Assembly: GCA_029990175.1 (NCBI GenBank)
Contig: JARKIP010000053.1
Location: 16,634,001 to 16,698,000, forward strand
Origin: Petunia secreta
Taxonomy: Eukaryota > Streptophyta > Magnoliopsida > Solanales > Solanaceae
Direction of reading: 5' to 3'
Length of the DNA stretch: 64,000 bases
Under the pieces are notes generated by a model. That model ran no database searches. It saw nothing but the letters and a program-made list of their open reading frames with translations, and was not told where the DNA came from. The translations under genes and the position numbers were made by a program. Each line of letters starts with the position of its first letter. The first letter of the stretch is position 1. Of this stretch, positions 44,167 to 55,689 are shown piece by piece.

Positions 44167-46777
44167 TGAAACGACCTCGGTCAGTCGTTTCGATAGTTAG
44201 GACTCCGATTGGCGTGCTGATAATTTTAAATTATTTGTAATGTCCATTAGGACCTGTCTGTAAAATTTGAGCTAAATCAGACCTCGTTTGGTAGGCATCG
44301 GAAGAAGGTTTCAGTTTTTATTGGCGATAAATATTAAAAAGAGATTTTCGAGCTCGGTTTTGCCGCACGAGCTCCGAATCGAAATCCGAAAGCGTTGTTA
44401 GGTTCGTATGATTATTTGTGACTTTTGTAAACTTTCGAAAGTGAATTTCGATGTTGTTCGGCTAGTTTCCGCTAAAATGCCGAAAGTTAAATAATTTGAC
44501 TTCTTTTCATTTAAATTCGCATCTTGAGTTTCGAGAGTCCGATTTGAGATCCGACTTCGCGAGTATGTTACATATATTTTGTATAACTTGTATACAAAAG
44601 TTGGAATTATTTCGAATATCGTAGGGTACCGTTTTAATTTTTACCGTAGCAGCGAATTTAAAAAAAAAAAAAAAAAAGGAAAATTGCATAGGTCGGTTAC
44701 CAAGGGATCATATTGATCCCTTGGCAGATACGTGCAACAAACCAGAAACAAAAGAACGAAACATTGAACAGAGAAATGAGAATGACGCAGTAGAGGGAAA
44801 ATACCAGAAAATGAGAAAAGGGGCCGGAGAAAAGTAGAATTTTCACCCTGAAAATATTCAGGTAATGATCCTAATATATTATTTGAGTTTATTACGTGTG
44901 TTTGAATATATTTTAACAGTAAAATAGGGATATTAGACATCGCCCTAACGACGTAAATTGATAGTTTAAAGGGTCAAATGGACCCCGATAATGAAATTGA
45001 TTATATATTCGTGTTCAGTGAGTTATGGGCAACTTATAAATGTAATTTATTTGGGGTTTGGTTATGTGACCTTATACCCTGTATATAGGCCTGGCCTACG
45101 TATTGCGTATACGAATAGGGTATTAGGCTCCTACCCGGATTACCCTAAGACATAAGGAATGAAGCCTTTAGCCTAATTTGATATATTTTTCTGCTTATTG
45201 ATCACAGTGGGATCGTTTGACAATGAATTCAAAAAATAACGCGGTTGTTGGTCGCAATGCTAATTTTTTAGAGAAGTAAGTGTTTATATCCATTTCTTTG
45301 GAGGCACCTGGCCTCATGGATTTTCTACCACGTATTCCTTACGTGTGTAGCTGCCGATAGGCGTACTCATTACGCCTTAGCTTTGGATTTATATTGTATA
45401 TTATATGTTATGTCCTATTGTTGGTATTGCATTGAGAATCTGAGCACTGTACCCTGGCTGTAAGTTGGCATCTACTTCCCGGCTGTCGATGAGAGTCTCG
45501 TGCCGGTGAAGGGTTATTATTGCATCACATTGCATTCATACGCATTATATGTCATTCATATGCATTACATTGTATATCATATTGGGTGCAGGAGTATTCC
45601 GCCCCAGGAGCAGGAGGATTCCGCTACATTATATCATATTGAGGGTAGGAGGATTCCACCCTATGAGCAGGAGTATTCCGCTCTTATGTCAGATATTGAG
45701 TGCAGGAGTATTCCGCCTCAGCTTTACATTATATCGGGTGCAGGAGTATTCCGCCCCAGGAGAGTGCAGGAGTATTCCACCTCTGGTTTATATTATATCG
45801 GGTGCAGGAGTATTCCGCCCCAGGAGCAGGTGTATTCCGCTCCAGTTGGTTATCAGATTGGATTCCCCTCGAATGCAGGAGTATTCCGCTTCGGGATGGG
45901 ATTACGGGCACATGTGACCCTTTGCATCACATTTCATTTCATTTCATTTCATCTCAATTCATACCATTGTGTAGACTTGTGGTACATAACTACTATTTGG
46001 CATGTACGTGCATTGCTTATTTGCCTATATATTCCTGGCTCGTATTCAGGGTTGCGAGGGTCGGATTGCACGCCGCAAAAGGATGAATATATGGATCGGG
46101 TTGCACGCCGCAACAGGATGTATTTCTGATTGTTGATATGTTCGGGATACCTATATGTTCCGGCTATCTTACGTTCCTGGTTTTAATGAATTTGTGATTT
46201 CATACGTGTTTCTAGTTATTGTTTGGCTCTGCCTTTTCATAATTTAAATAAGAGGAATTTTGTTTATCTGTTTGTCTTCTCCCTGGCTAGCTATCCTATT
46301 CTTTGAGGTGACTAGTGTGCCCCACTTATTGAGTCCTTTGACTCACCCTTGTTTGTTGTTTGTTTCTTGTCTATCTATTTCGTTTCGGCAGGTTCGCTCC
46401 AGGATTGAGTTCGCCACGTTGTGAAGGAGCGAAGACGACTTCAGCTGTTAGGGTGAGCCAGCTTTTATTCCGGATGGGCACCAGTTTATTGGTTATTATT
46501 TCAGTTGCGTTCTGCTCCCTTCAGGAGGTATCTGTCTTCTTTTGTACTCTTAGATGTCTAGTCTGGATAACCCTAAACCTAGTATGTTGGGTAGTCAGTT
46601 GTAATTTCTTTTGTACAGCTAGAGGTATCAGTATGTCTGTATTTTTGTTTTAAGTCTTGTCCTTATTTATGAATTATTATATTTATTTTCCTAATTTAAT
46701 TGGTAAGGGTTCGCCTGACGGGTCTAGGGGAGGATGTCGGGTGCCCGCACGGCCTAACCGGATTTCGAGTCGTGTCA
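44167..46777 (+). repeat. G3 3' LTR (2611 bp)
   Basis: It starts TGAAACGACCTCGGTCAG, ends CGAGTCGTGTCA, and is followed by the target duplication AAAAG. Only 5 bp shorter than the 5' LTR. The repeat array is at about 45588-45900. Confidence 0.92.
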
Positions 46778-46782
46778 AAAAG

Positions 46783-46985
46783 ATTGGAAGCAGACACAGA
46801 GAAAAAAATAGAGAGAAAGGAAGAAGGGTTTCAGCATAGGTTTAATGAATGAGAAACAGTGTTTGAATGAAGTATTTATACATTGCCATTTTACTAGGAA
46901 AATATTTCTATGCCTTGTAATTTGTGAAGTGTTGCTATTTTTTGTAATTAAGGGGTCAAATTTATATATTTGTGTAAAAATCCCA
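46783..46985 (+). repeat. MULE right terminal/subterminal region
   Basis: It continues the MULE sequence interrupted by G3. 46932-46982 is the reverse-complement counterpart of 11888-11941. The words GTGTAAAAATCCCATT (46973) recur diverged as GTGTAAAAATACCATT at 47092, so the true end could lie up to about 130 bp further right. Confidence 0.65.
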
Positions 46986-47149
46986 TTCTAAAATGTTAGA
47001 AAATACTATTGGGCCTAGTCTACCCATAAAGGATGTTGATTTGTTCCTTGTCCGATTTGTTAAACCTCCACCTAAACCCTAATTGATGGCGTGTAAAAAT
47101 ACCATTATGAATGTTGACATGTATACTCTTTTTTATTGAGAAAGATGAC

Positions 47150-48350
47150 TAGCTTTTTGGAGTAACAACAGATTCGCTTTGCATCTACATGTCTCGATAC
47201 GGAAGGAATATAGAGGGCGCTTTCCAATTTATTCTTCTCTTTTTCTATATTTCTAGGTCGAAGGAATCGGGGCAGAGAAGGTTTTTATCCCTAAAAAAAG
47301 CCTTTTTCCGTTGCTTGACTCGAAGCAACCACGAGCTCTAACTTAAAGTATTAGTTGAAAGAGCTACTTCTTCGAGCTGAGTGGGGTCGCGCCCCTTCCT
47401 TCTTCTAATAAGAGAGAGCGAAAGACGCTAGGCACACTCTTATTTAAACCTTTCCAATCTCTCTTAGCTCCCGACCCAATTCCAATTCTAGTTCTTATTA
47501 ACTGGAAATGCTTCCTTTACTGGAGCAGGTAATGGAAATGCTGAAGTTTGAGCTTGTGTACCTCTTTCGGCAAAGAATTATATCACAAAGAAAGCGTCTT
47601 TCTCGTGGCGGGAACAGAACAACAGGGAAAGACCCGGCCCAGGGCGAGCTTTATTTATTTAAGAGAGAATGGGGAGTAAATCGAAAGTAGTCTGCTTTCT
47701 TTCTCCGGGTATGAACTCCTCCCTTGAGGAAGGCCCCTGTTGTGGCAATTCAACCCAGAGGGCTTGAACTGTCTTATCGAAAGCTAAAGGTAGTTAACCT
47801 AGGGGAAGAATCCGACTAAGCTTTGCCTTGAACTTGGCACCTTACCTTCTAATCCTTTGCTAAATGGCGATTTCGGATCTGATTGTAACAATGGAGAAGT
47901 AAGTAGTTCCGTCTTTCCAGGTCTTCCGGAGTCAAAATTTCCTCATCCAATAGCATTTTTCAATTGTGATTTTTTTGGCGAGTTCGGTCAGGAGGGGGTC
48001 CTGCACTTGCGTCCATAGAGTGCCTCAAAAGGAGGCATGCTACAATCGATGGAATTTTGATTGATTATATTCATAAAAAAAGCCGCCTGAAGCCCCACCC
48101 GCCTTTTCTATCCCTCGGTTCGTTCGGAAATCATGGTAGTCTTTTCATGGAGATTATTGGGAACGGAAATGTGCCTGGGGTTAAGAACAACGACAAAACT
48201 GCCTTCTGTCTGTTGCCATGGAATGTATAGGTAGGGATTGTTTTATGCTTGGAAAGCCCGTTCCGCTTGTAGAAATAGGGAATCATCCGTATTTTGAGAT
48301 TTTTTGACAATCGGTAAACTAAAATTGTGGTTGCGACATATCCACTCCAC
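47150..48350. other. Probable mitochondrial-derived nuclear segment (NUMT) with a Ty3 integrase scrap
   Basis: Composition and phrases (GCGAAAGACGCTAGGCACAC, GGGGTCGCGCCCCTTCC) resemble plant mitochondrial intergenic DNA and differ from the AT-rich surroundings. I see no complete mitochondrial gene. On the minus strand near 47985-48050 a short frame reads PPFEALYGRKCRTPS, a conserved Ty3 integrase C-terminal motif. Plant mitochondrial genomes are known to hold such scraps, so it need not be a separate nuclear insertion. Limits are approximate; the mitochondrial assignment is by style, not alignment. Confidence 0.5.
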
Positions 48351-48383
48351 AAGAATAAGCAGGTAGACTTCTAGACTATAATC

Positions 48384-48467
48384 GATGTAAAAGTAAACGC
48401 TTAACATTGAGGGCTCGTTTGGTTTGATGTAAAAGTAAATACTTAACATTGAGGGCCCGTTTAGCTC
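48384..48467. repeat. 42-bp tandem duplication
   Basis: Two units (48384-48425 and 48426-48467) share GATGTAAAAGTAAA and CTTAACATTGAGGGC(T/C)CGTTT. GAGGGCCCGTTT is a phrase often seen at ends of small hAT-like elements, so this may be a broken terminus; no partner end was found. Confidence 0.8.
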
Positions 48468-48520
48468 AAGGACAAGTTACATACGAGATTATAATATTAA
48501 GATTATAATGCTAAGATTAA

Positions 48521-48766
48521 TGCTAAATCAGAAATCGGCGGATAATTTTTTGAGTTAGAAAACTTCTCAACTTTTCTCATTGATGACAATGGATATATAT
48601 ACAATTTACAAAGTCCTAAATGCTACACCCTAACTTAGTGACTAAGCAACTTATAAGCCAAGCACAATAGGAAAACCTATACTTACCAAAATTACAATTA
48701 TTATTTACTTTAAGAAAACCTATACTTACCAAAATTACAATTATTATTTACTTTACTATTATTACA
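48521..48766 (-). repeat. copia 3' LTR
   Basis: On the plus strand it runs TGCTAAATC...TTACATCA. It is followed by the purine tract (minus strand GAAGGGGG). A direct 48-50 bp internal repeat (GAAAACCTATACTTACC..., near 48671 and 48713) is present. Confidence 0.75.
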
Positions 48767-48779
48767 TCATTACCCCCTT

Positions 48780-49740
48780 CAAGTTGGAGCATGAGGATTC
48801 TGGATGCCTAATTTGCAAAGAAAATAGTCGAACTGTGCTCGTCCTAGAGCCTTCGTAAAAATATCTGCTAATTGAGTGTCCGTGGGCATGTGGCTGGGGC
48901 GTATCATCTCGCCGATAATTTCATCCCAAAAAAAAAAAAGACAATAACCTCAATATGCTTGGTCCATTCGTGAAATACTCTGTGTGCAAAGTAGCTTGAC
49001 TATCATAACTTAGCTGCACTAGATACTGATGATTTATCCTAAGGCCCCATAATGCTCCTTCGAGCCATTTCAATTCACACAAATTCATAGCCATCACTCA
49101 GTATTCAGTCTTAACGGATGATCTTGACACACTATGTTGTTTCTTTGTCCACGGAGATATAGGAGTGTCGCCGAGAGAAATATACCACCCAGTGAGTGAC
49201 CGACGAGTCAACATACATCTATTTCAAACCGCCACACTATATGTATAAAAGAATATCACACTTAGAATTCATAATAATTCTTTGTCCTAGACTACCTTTC
49301 AAATATCTCACCACCTGGAGAGCATCATCCTAATGCTCAATCCGCGATTGTTACAAAAACTAAGACAAAACGTGAATGTTATAAGACAAATCGAGACGCA
49401 TAAAACAAAGATAAATCAAATGCCGAATTAGTCTTCGATAATGCTCTGGATCTTCATGAACTGGCCACTCGCAAGAGCTATTCGATGATTCTGCTCCACA
49501 GGCTTACCCACTGGTTTGGCACCTAACAAGCCAACCTAAAAAATGATATCCAAGGCATACTTTCTTTGGTAGAGAAAAATCCCTTTAGGACATCTCGCCA
49601 CTTCAACACCCAAAAAGTATTTAAGAATACCCAGATCATTCATATGGAAACAAGTGGAGATACATCTTGATGATTTGAATAGCTCATGAACTATTTCCTG
49701 AGATAGCCAAATCATCTGTATAAACGAGCACAATTGATTA
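48780..49740 (-). pseudogene. copia reverse transcriptase and RNase H, fragments
   Basis: The RNase H end (about 48788-48960, minus) reads IIGEMIRPSHMPTD...LADIFTKALG, with a final KLGIQNPHAPT, the classic copia C-terminus. RT palm-end motifs are at 49536-49733 (FHMNDLGILKYFLGVEVAR, then QRKYALDI). The YVDD segment before this is damaged (FIQMIWLSQ). Stops and frameshifts throughout; no function expected. Confidence 0.85.
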
Positions 49741-51450
49741 TTTCTTTCTTGAATGTAAATAGAGAATACTCAAAAGTATGGTTGGCAAAAACCATAGTTC
49801 TTCAATGTTTTTGATCTTGGGACCTATTCAAAACTATACAACGATTTTTTGAGACGAAAAACATTCCCTAAACAATCATTTGGATAACCAGAGGAAACTT
49901 CATATAAATTTTTTCGTGAAGATTTCCATGAAGAAAATATTATAGACATCCATATGATGCAATTCCAAATTTTTAGCAGCAACTACCGCCAAGAAATGGA
50001 AGACAGTCACCATGCAGAAGTCTCCATGTAGTCATTCCCTTCGATTTAGTGATTACCAAAAGTGACCAGCCTTGCTTGGTATGACTCAATGTTACTATCA
50101 GAATTGTACTTGATCTTATATATCTATCGACATCTCGCTGCTTTCTTTCCCAGAGGCAAGTGTTCAATTACCCAAGTTTTATTTGTTTTGAAAGCTTGCA
50201 ACTCCTGTTGCATAACTGTTCTTCATCTTTCATCTTTCACGACCTCAGATAAAGAGGTTTTCTCATGCCCCTCTGTTATGGCTGCAAGACAATATATGTG
50301 CCGTGAAAAAAAATTATCACAATTATTATAGTGTGGTAAAAGATAGGGCGTACTTGAGAATCTTTAAGGCTCGAGTGAACGATCGGATTTTCGGACACAT
50401 GTTGATACTGGGTTACCAAGTTTTGGGCTTTATTATTGACAAAATCATGCAAAAGAATATTTTCCTTCTTTTTCCGCTTTCCTCACCCCAACTCTTTCTC
50501 CATAGAATTTATGGGTCCAGATTATCTTGTTTTAGCCAATCAGTTTCCTGATTTATTGCTTCCTCCACTTGCTTCACCCTTTTACTTGTGCTAGGGAGTC
50601 TCAATGCCCTGCCCCACTTTAATATTGTCCTCTTCTTTAGCCACACCATCGGCCCTTGTCATACCATTATTTATGATAGTATTTTGACTCGAGCAATTAT
50701 TCACACTATTATTTGGCGCAAATGGAAATTCTGTCTCATATAATGAACCATCACGTGATACCAAAACTCTTTAGTATCCCAATCATGCAACTTTCATGCT
50801 TTCTTCTCATATAGATACCCAACAAAAACACATCGACAACTCCTACTTGCAAACTCATCTCGCGTTTATCCTTTCTTATAAGGATAACATAAATATCCAA
50901 CCACTCTCTAATGATTGTAACTTGGTGTCATACCAAACAATAAATCATATGGGGTCGTCCTATGTAATACTAAAGAGGAAGTGCGATTTATTAAGTAATA
51001 GGGTGTCAAGACATACTCTCCCCAGAATTTAATCGGAAAGTGGGCTAGAAACCTAAGTATCTAGGCTAAATTTATGATGTGTGTATATGTTTTTTTTTTT
51101 CAATTCCCCTGTTTTGCTGTGGTGTCGCTACACAAGATGTTTGAAAGTTATTCCCTTGTTTAAGAAAATAAATTTTCATACTCAGAAACTCAGTTCCATT
51201 ATCACTTTGGATAATCTTAATTTGCTTATTGAATTATCGTAGAAACTTTTAAATATTTGAGTCACCTCTTTCTTACTAATTACCAAAGAGACCCCCACAA
51301 CCCGTGGGCAATCATCTACTATTATCAAAAAAATAAGAAGCAGCACATGAAGATTCAATTCTATAAGGATCTTATAAATTACAATGTATAAATTTATAAT
51401 TTTTGGATGCTTTATTATCACTCAAAAGGAATACATTCCTGTTTTGTTTC
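49741..51450 (-). pseudogene. copia integrase and RT N-terminal part, fragments
   Basis: A recognisable integrase piece lies at 51182-51421 on the minus strand: DDCPRVVGVSLVISKKEVTQ and IFKSFY, matching the region around the second catalytic Asp of copia integrases. Between 49741 and 51180 the reading frame is too broken to assign, though its position should correspond to the rest of integrase and the RT fingers. Confidence 0.7.
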
Positions 51451-52085
51451 TCTCAGTGCCGCACATTACAAGATTTCTCAACTTTACTACTACTATTACT
51501 GATGCTGCTGCCGCTGCTACTACTACAACTACTATTCCTAACTTTTTGAACAAAAAGAGATTTGGTTACTTTAACCAAAGTGTGTCCTGAACTTTTATTC
51601 CACAATTCCAACACATCCACTTTTAAAGCTTTTATGCGTGGTATGGTCCAGAAGTAGTAAATTCAATCCTTTTGTTCGCCTATGTCAATCTACCTCCATG
51701 TTGCTCGGTCTTGCATATATTACAAAAGTTATTAGTTAATTGCACAATACAATTAAATTGATCAGTTAGTTGCGACATAATAAAATAGCATGTCATTCAG
51801 GGCACATAAAGGACTCATCTGAGAGTTATACCCTCATTGAGTTTGATTGATCCTTCTTTGATAGCTATAGAGTTGCTCCGATTAGGTAGACTCAATAGAT
51901 AATGTTAAATTTCTCGTAGGCCTCCCAAAGTATTCAACTCTCTGGTTATATGATTTGAGGCTCCCATGTCAATTATCGAGGTAAAGCGAGTTCTCTTACC
52001 ATTCAATCGGTCACTTATGCCTGGTTTCTCTTGATGCAACAATCTAATCGATATCTTTCATTACTTATTGCTCAACTTGGGGACT

Positions 52086-53060
52086 CTAGTTCTTGTGGGT
52101 TTTTCCTCTCATTTTTTTTTCTTGAACTACATTCGCTCGTGTACCTTCACGACCACGTCCTCTTAAAGAATTTCCAAGCGCACCTCTCCTCAGGAACCCC
52201 ATATTCCGGATAGCCAATGATCTCATAATAGAGTTGTGGGTTGTGTTTGTTACGATCACTATTTGGAAACATTTCCATTTATTTTCCATGCCTCTCCAGA
52301 AGAAAAACCTTTCTTCTTGTGCGCCAAAGGCCACGACTGTTCCCCGTCCTCCTGGTCCTCGAGCTACCCAATTTACTCGTTCATCTTGCACCAGCTTTGA
52401 CAAATATTTGTTCAAAGATACAAAGAGATCCCCTACTAACAAATTTGAATGGACGGCCGCATAGACATTCTCATCTAGTCCCATAAGAAAAATATGGACC
52501 GTTTCATCTTATTTTTTTCAAGGAAACAGCGATGAAGAACTGCTCATAGTGTCCAAGCTTTTCCAACAGGGACGTTAACTTCTCATAATAATTCACAATA
52601 CTCAGATCTTTCTGCTTGCCACCGACAAGAGCAGCCTTTAGTTCTTGATTCTTGGTCCATTTCTGACCGAGAATCGTTCCAAAATGCTCTTCTACAAGTC
52701 TTTGGCTACCTCTATATGTGAAATGGTGGTATGGAGGGGGGGTTTAATGGAGTTCCAGAACCATGACACCAATAATGAATTTATGGTCCACCAGTCCTCC
52801 AGATTTGGTGAATCCTCATTGGGTTTTATAATAATGTTGTCAACAAAATCAAATTTCTTTCTTGTTCTAATCGTTGTTTGAACTGATCGGCCCTGTTCGT
52901 TATAGTTTTCTCCTGTCAAAATCACTTTAGTAATGACGAGTCCTGGGTTGTCGATTGACGTGATATCTTATGGAGATACCATTTTTCGGATGGTAGCTTT
53001 GTCAACTATGGCACTAGTGCCGACTGGTGCTACAACCATGATCTCACTGATTCAATGGAG
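52086..53060 (-). pseudogene. copia gag, fragments
   Basis: 52692-52925 (minus) encodes the copia gag N-terminal domain: LTGENYNEQGRSVQTTIRTR, KKFDFVDN, LEDWWTINSLLVSWFWNSI. After frameshifts, 52086-52484 begins MGLDENVYAAVHSNLL, the middle of copia gag, then becomes Gly/Arg-rich. Gag forms the cytoplasmic particle. No zinc knuckle with all four ligands was found. Confidence 0.8.
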
Positions 53061-53084
53061 AATTTTCACAAAGATAATAGATCA

Positions 53085-53264
53085 TCCGTAAGTTCTGATA
53101 CCGTGCTAAATTGGACCAAGGAAGAGAATATTTTGGGATGAAAACTTAATAATCACTTAATTATGTGGTTTATTATTGAAAAATTGGATATACGAGTGCG
53201 TAAATATGCGTTTCATTTTAAATTGTATAATATTGCTTTACAATTATACCCTTGTACTCTTAAG
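53085..53264 (-). repeat. copia primer-binding site and first part of 5' LTR
   Basis: The minus strand reads CGGTATCAGAAC right after the LTR end TTTAGCA (53104 on the plus strand). This is the usual initiator Met-tRNA binding site. The LTR is cut at 53265 by G4. Confidence 0.75.
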
Positions 53265-55496
53265 TGAAACGACCTCGGTCAGTCGTTTTGGAAGTTAGGA
53301 CTCCGATTGGCGTGCCGATAATTTTAAAATATTCGTAAGGTCCATTAGGACATGTCTGTAAAATTTGAGCTAAATCAGACCTTGTTTTGTAGGCATCGGA
53401 ACAAGGTTTCAGTTTTTATTGTCGATAAATATTAAAAAGAGATTTTTAAGCTCGGTTTTGGCGAATGAGCTCCGATTCGAAATCCGAAAGTGCCGTTAGG
53501 TTCGTATGATTATTTTTTACTTTTGTGATTTTTCGAAAGTGAATTTTGATGTTGTTCGGCTAGTTTCTGCTAAAATGCCTAAAGTTAATTTGACCTTTTT
53601 CCTTTAAATTCGCATTTTGAGTTTCGGGAGTCCGATTTGAGATCCGTCTTCGAGTATGTTACATATATTTTATATAACTTACTTGAAAAATTTGGGATCA
53701 TCGACTTCTCTAGGGTTCCATTTTAATTTTAATTTTCGCAGCGAATTTATTTAAAAAATAAAATAAAATTTGCAAAGTCGGTTGGCTAAGGGATTTAATC
53801 CCTTAGCAGTAGTAAGTTATGTATACAACCAGAAACATACGAGCAAAGCAGAGAGAAGAAAGATTAAAAAAGAAAGAGGAAAAAAGGGAAAAAGAGGTAG
53901 AAAATAGTGGAATTTCTGCCCCAAATCTCCACGTAATGATGTTAACACATTATCTTTGCTTATTAAGTGTGTTTAAATATATTTTTACGGTAAAAATAGG
54001 GATATTAGACATCGCCCTAATGACTTAAATTGATAGTTTAAAGGGCCAATTGGCCCCCGATGATGGAAATGATTATATATTCGTACTCAGTGAGTTATGG
54101 GCAACATATAAATGTAATTTATTTAGGGTTTAGTAATGGGACTTTGAACCCTGTACATAGGCCTGGCCTGTGTATTGCGTATGCGAATAGGGTATTAGGT
54201 TCCTAACTGTATTGCCCTAAGACATAAGGAATGAAGCCTTTAGCTTTATTTGATATAATTTTTCTGCTTATTGAATAGAGCAGATCGTTTGACTGTTAAT
54301 CCAAAAGAAAAAACAATTGTTGAGTAGCAGGGCTAGCTTTGGAATACGGTAAGTGTTTATATCCATTTCCTTGGAGGCACTTGGCCTCGTGGATTTTCTA
54401 CCACGTGTTCCTTACGTGTGTAGCTGCCGATAGGCCTACTCATTACGCCTTAGCTTTGGATTTACATTCTATATTATATGTTATGTCCTGTTGTTGGTAT
54501 TGCATTGAGAGTCTGAGCATTGTACTCTGGCTGTGAGTTGACATATACTCCCCGGCAGTCGATGAGAGTCCCGCACCGGTGAAGGTTATCATTGCATCAT
54601 ATTGAGGGTAGTAGGATTCCGCCCTCGGAGAAAGAGGATTCCGCTCCATTGCATCATATTGAGGGTAGGAGGATTCCACCCTCGGAGCAGGAGGATTCCG
54701 CTCCATCGCATCATATTGAGGGTAGGAGGATTCCACCCTCGGAGCAGGAGGATTCCGCTCCATCGCATCATATTGAGGGTAGGAGGATTCCGCTCCATCA
54801 CATCATATTGAGGGTAGGAGGATTCCACCCTCGGAGCAGGAGTATTCCGCTCCATTCATTTGGCACATGTGACCCTTTGCATCTCATTTCATTTCATTCC
54901 ATTTCATTTCATACTATTTTGTAGATTTTCTGTACATGACTAATGTTCTTCTTATATGTGCATTGCTTATTTGTTGATTGTTGTCTGGTTACGTTTCCTT
55001 GCTAGCGTATCTATTTTTGAGGTTGCTAGTTTGTTCACACTTATTGAGTCCTTATGACTCACCCCCTATTTGTCCTTGTGTTTGCTTTTCGTTCGGTAGA
55101 TTCTTCTCCAGGACCCAGCCAGTCGTGCCGTGAATGAGGAGTAGTACGTTCTCAGCTGTCTACGGTGAGCCATCCTGTTCGTTGCGGCCACCAACTTCAG
55201 ATATTACAGTTTTCCTTAATTTTGCTCCCTTCGGGAGGTGTGTATATCTTTTGGCCTTCTTAGATGTCTGATCTGGAAACATTTAAACCTGTGTATTCTG
55301 GGTATTGTTTTGTCAAGACAGTTTGTATATATGTCTATCCTTGAGAGTTATTTTATGTTGTTAAGGTCATGTTTAATTTTATTTTCAAGGTAATTTTGCG
55401 CCGTTTATATCGATTTTTTCTATAGGGTTCTCCCGACAGGTCTAGGGAAGGTGGTCAGGTGCCCGCACGGCCTAGCCAAAAATGCGGGTCGTGTCA
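53265..55496 (+). repeat. G4 5' LTR (2232 bp)
   Basis: It starts TGAAACGACCTCGGTCAG and ends GGGTCGTGTCA. It holds the 57-bp array at 54591-54853. U3 resembles that of G3. Confidence 0.92.
54591..54853 (+). repeat. 57-bp tandem repeat in G4 5' LTR (4 full units and one 35-bp unit)
   Basis: Full units are at 54591, 54648, 54705 and 54797, with a 35-bp unit at 54762-54796 that lacks 22 bp between two internal copies of GGAGGATTCC. The 3' LTR has three full units only. Confidence 0.93.
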
Positions 55497-55497
55497 G

Positions 55498-55511
55498 TTG
55501 GAATCAGAGCC
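55498..55511 (+). other. G4 primer-binding site
   Basis: TTGGAATCAGAGCC follows the 5' LTR, with one mismatch (A for T) to the initiator Met-tRNA complement seen in G3. Confidence 0.85.
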
Positions 55512-55689
55512 AGGTTTAGAGTCTTTTCAGATCATGACAGTGTCTAATAGAGTCTCGCTGATCGGGCGGAGACGTCCGTACCTATCTACGAGACGCTATG
55601 GTGGCATTTAGGCAGTTTCCTTTCTTTCTTTCCCTGTCATGCGTGAGTCTTCTTATCTGAAGTTAAATATTTTTAATTTTCTGCAGTAA

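Larger units (their letters stand above)
37449..46777 (+). mobile_element. Ty3/gypsy element G3, non-autonomous, complete with target duplication
   Basis: 5' LTR 37449-40064, primer-binding site from 40066, internal region 40065-44166, 3' LTR 44167-46777. The flanks carry a perfect 5-bp target duplication AAAAG (37444-37448 and 46778-46782). The internal 4.1 kb resembles G2's internal region: gag remnant, then sequence without RT or integrase in order. It has a 955-bp insert (42886-43840) containing an inverted integrase fragment, and a patch (about 42526-42640) similar to the foreign U3 of G2. It is inserted upstream of the MULE transposase. Confidence 0.92.
11885..46985. mobile_element. Mutator-like element (MULE) expanded by nested insertions
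   Basis: The left block (11888-11941) and the right block (46932-46982, reverse complement) match at roughly three quarters of about 50 positions. They share TTTTTACACAAA, then TATAA, TTAATTAC and ATAGCAA in the same order. Between them, after removing LINE copy 2 and G3, remains about 8.9 kb carrying an Ulp1-type gene and a MuDR-type transposase in convergent orientation. That content matches MULEs that carry Ulp1 domains (Kaonashi-like, from family knowledge). Exact outer ends and the 9-11 bp target duplication could not be fixed by eye. Both genes are broken, so the element is a relic. Confidence 0.75.

Noticed and set aside
47508..47690. Short open frame as a host gene
   Set aside because: It lies inside mitochondrial-looking DNA, has no known domain, and matches the length expected by chance.
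48384..48467. Terminal inverted repeat of a hAT element (GAGGGCCCGTTT phrase)
   Set aside because: I could not find a partner end with matching inverted sequence; only the tandem duplication is supported.
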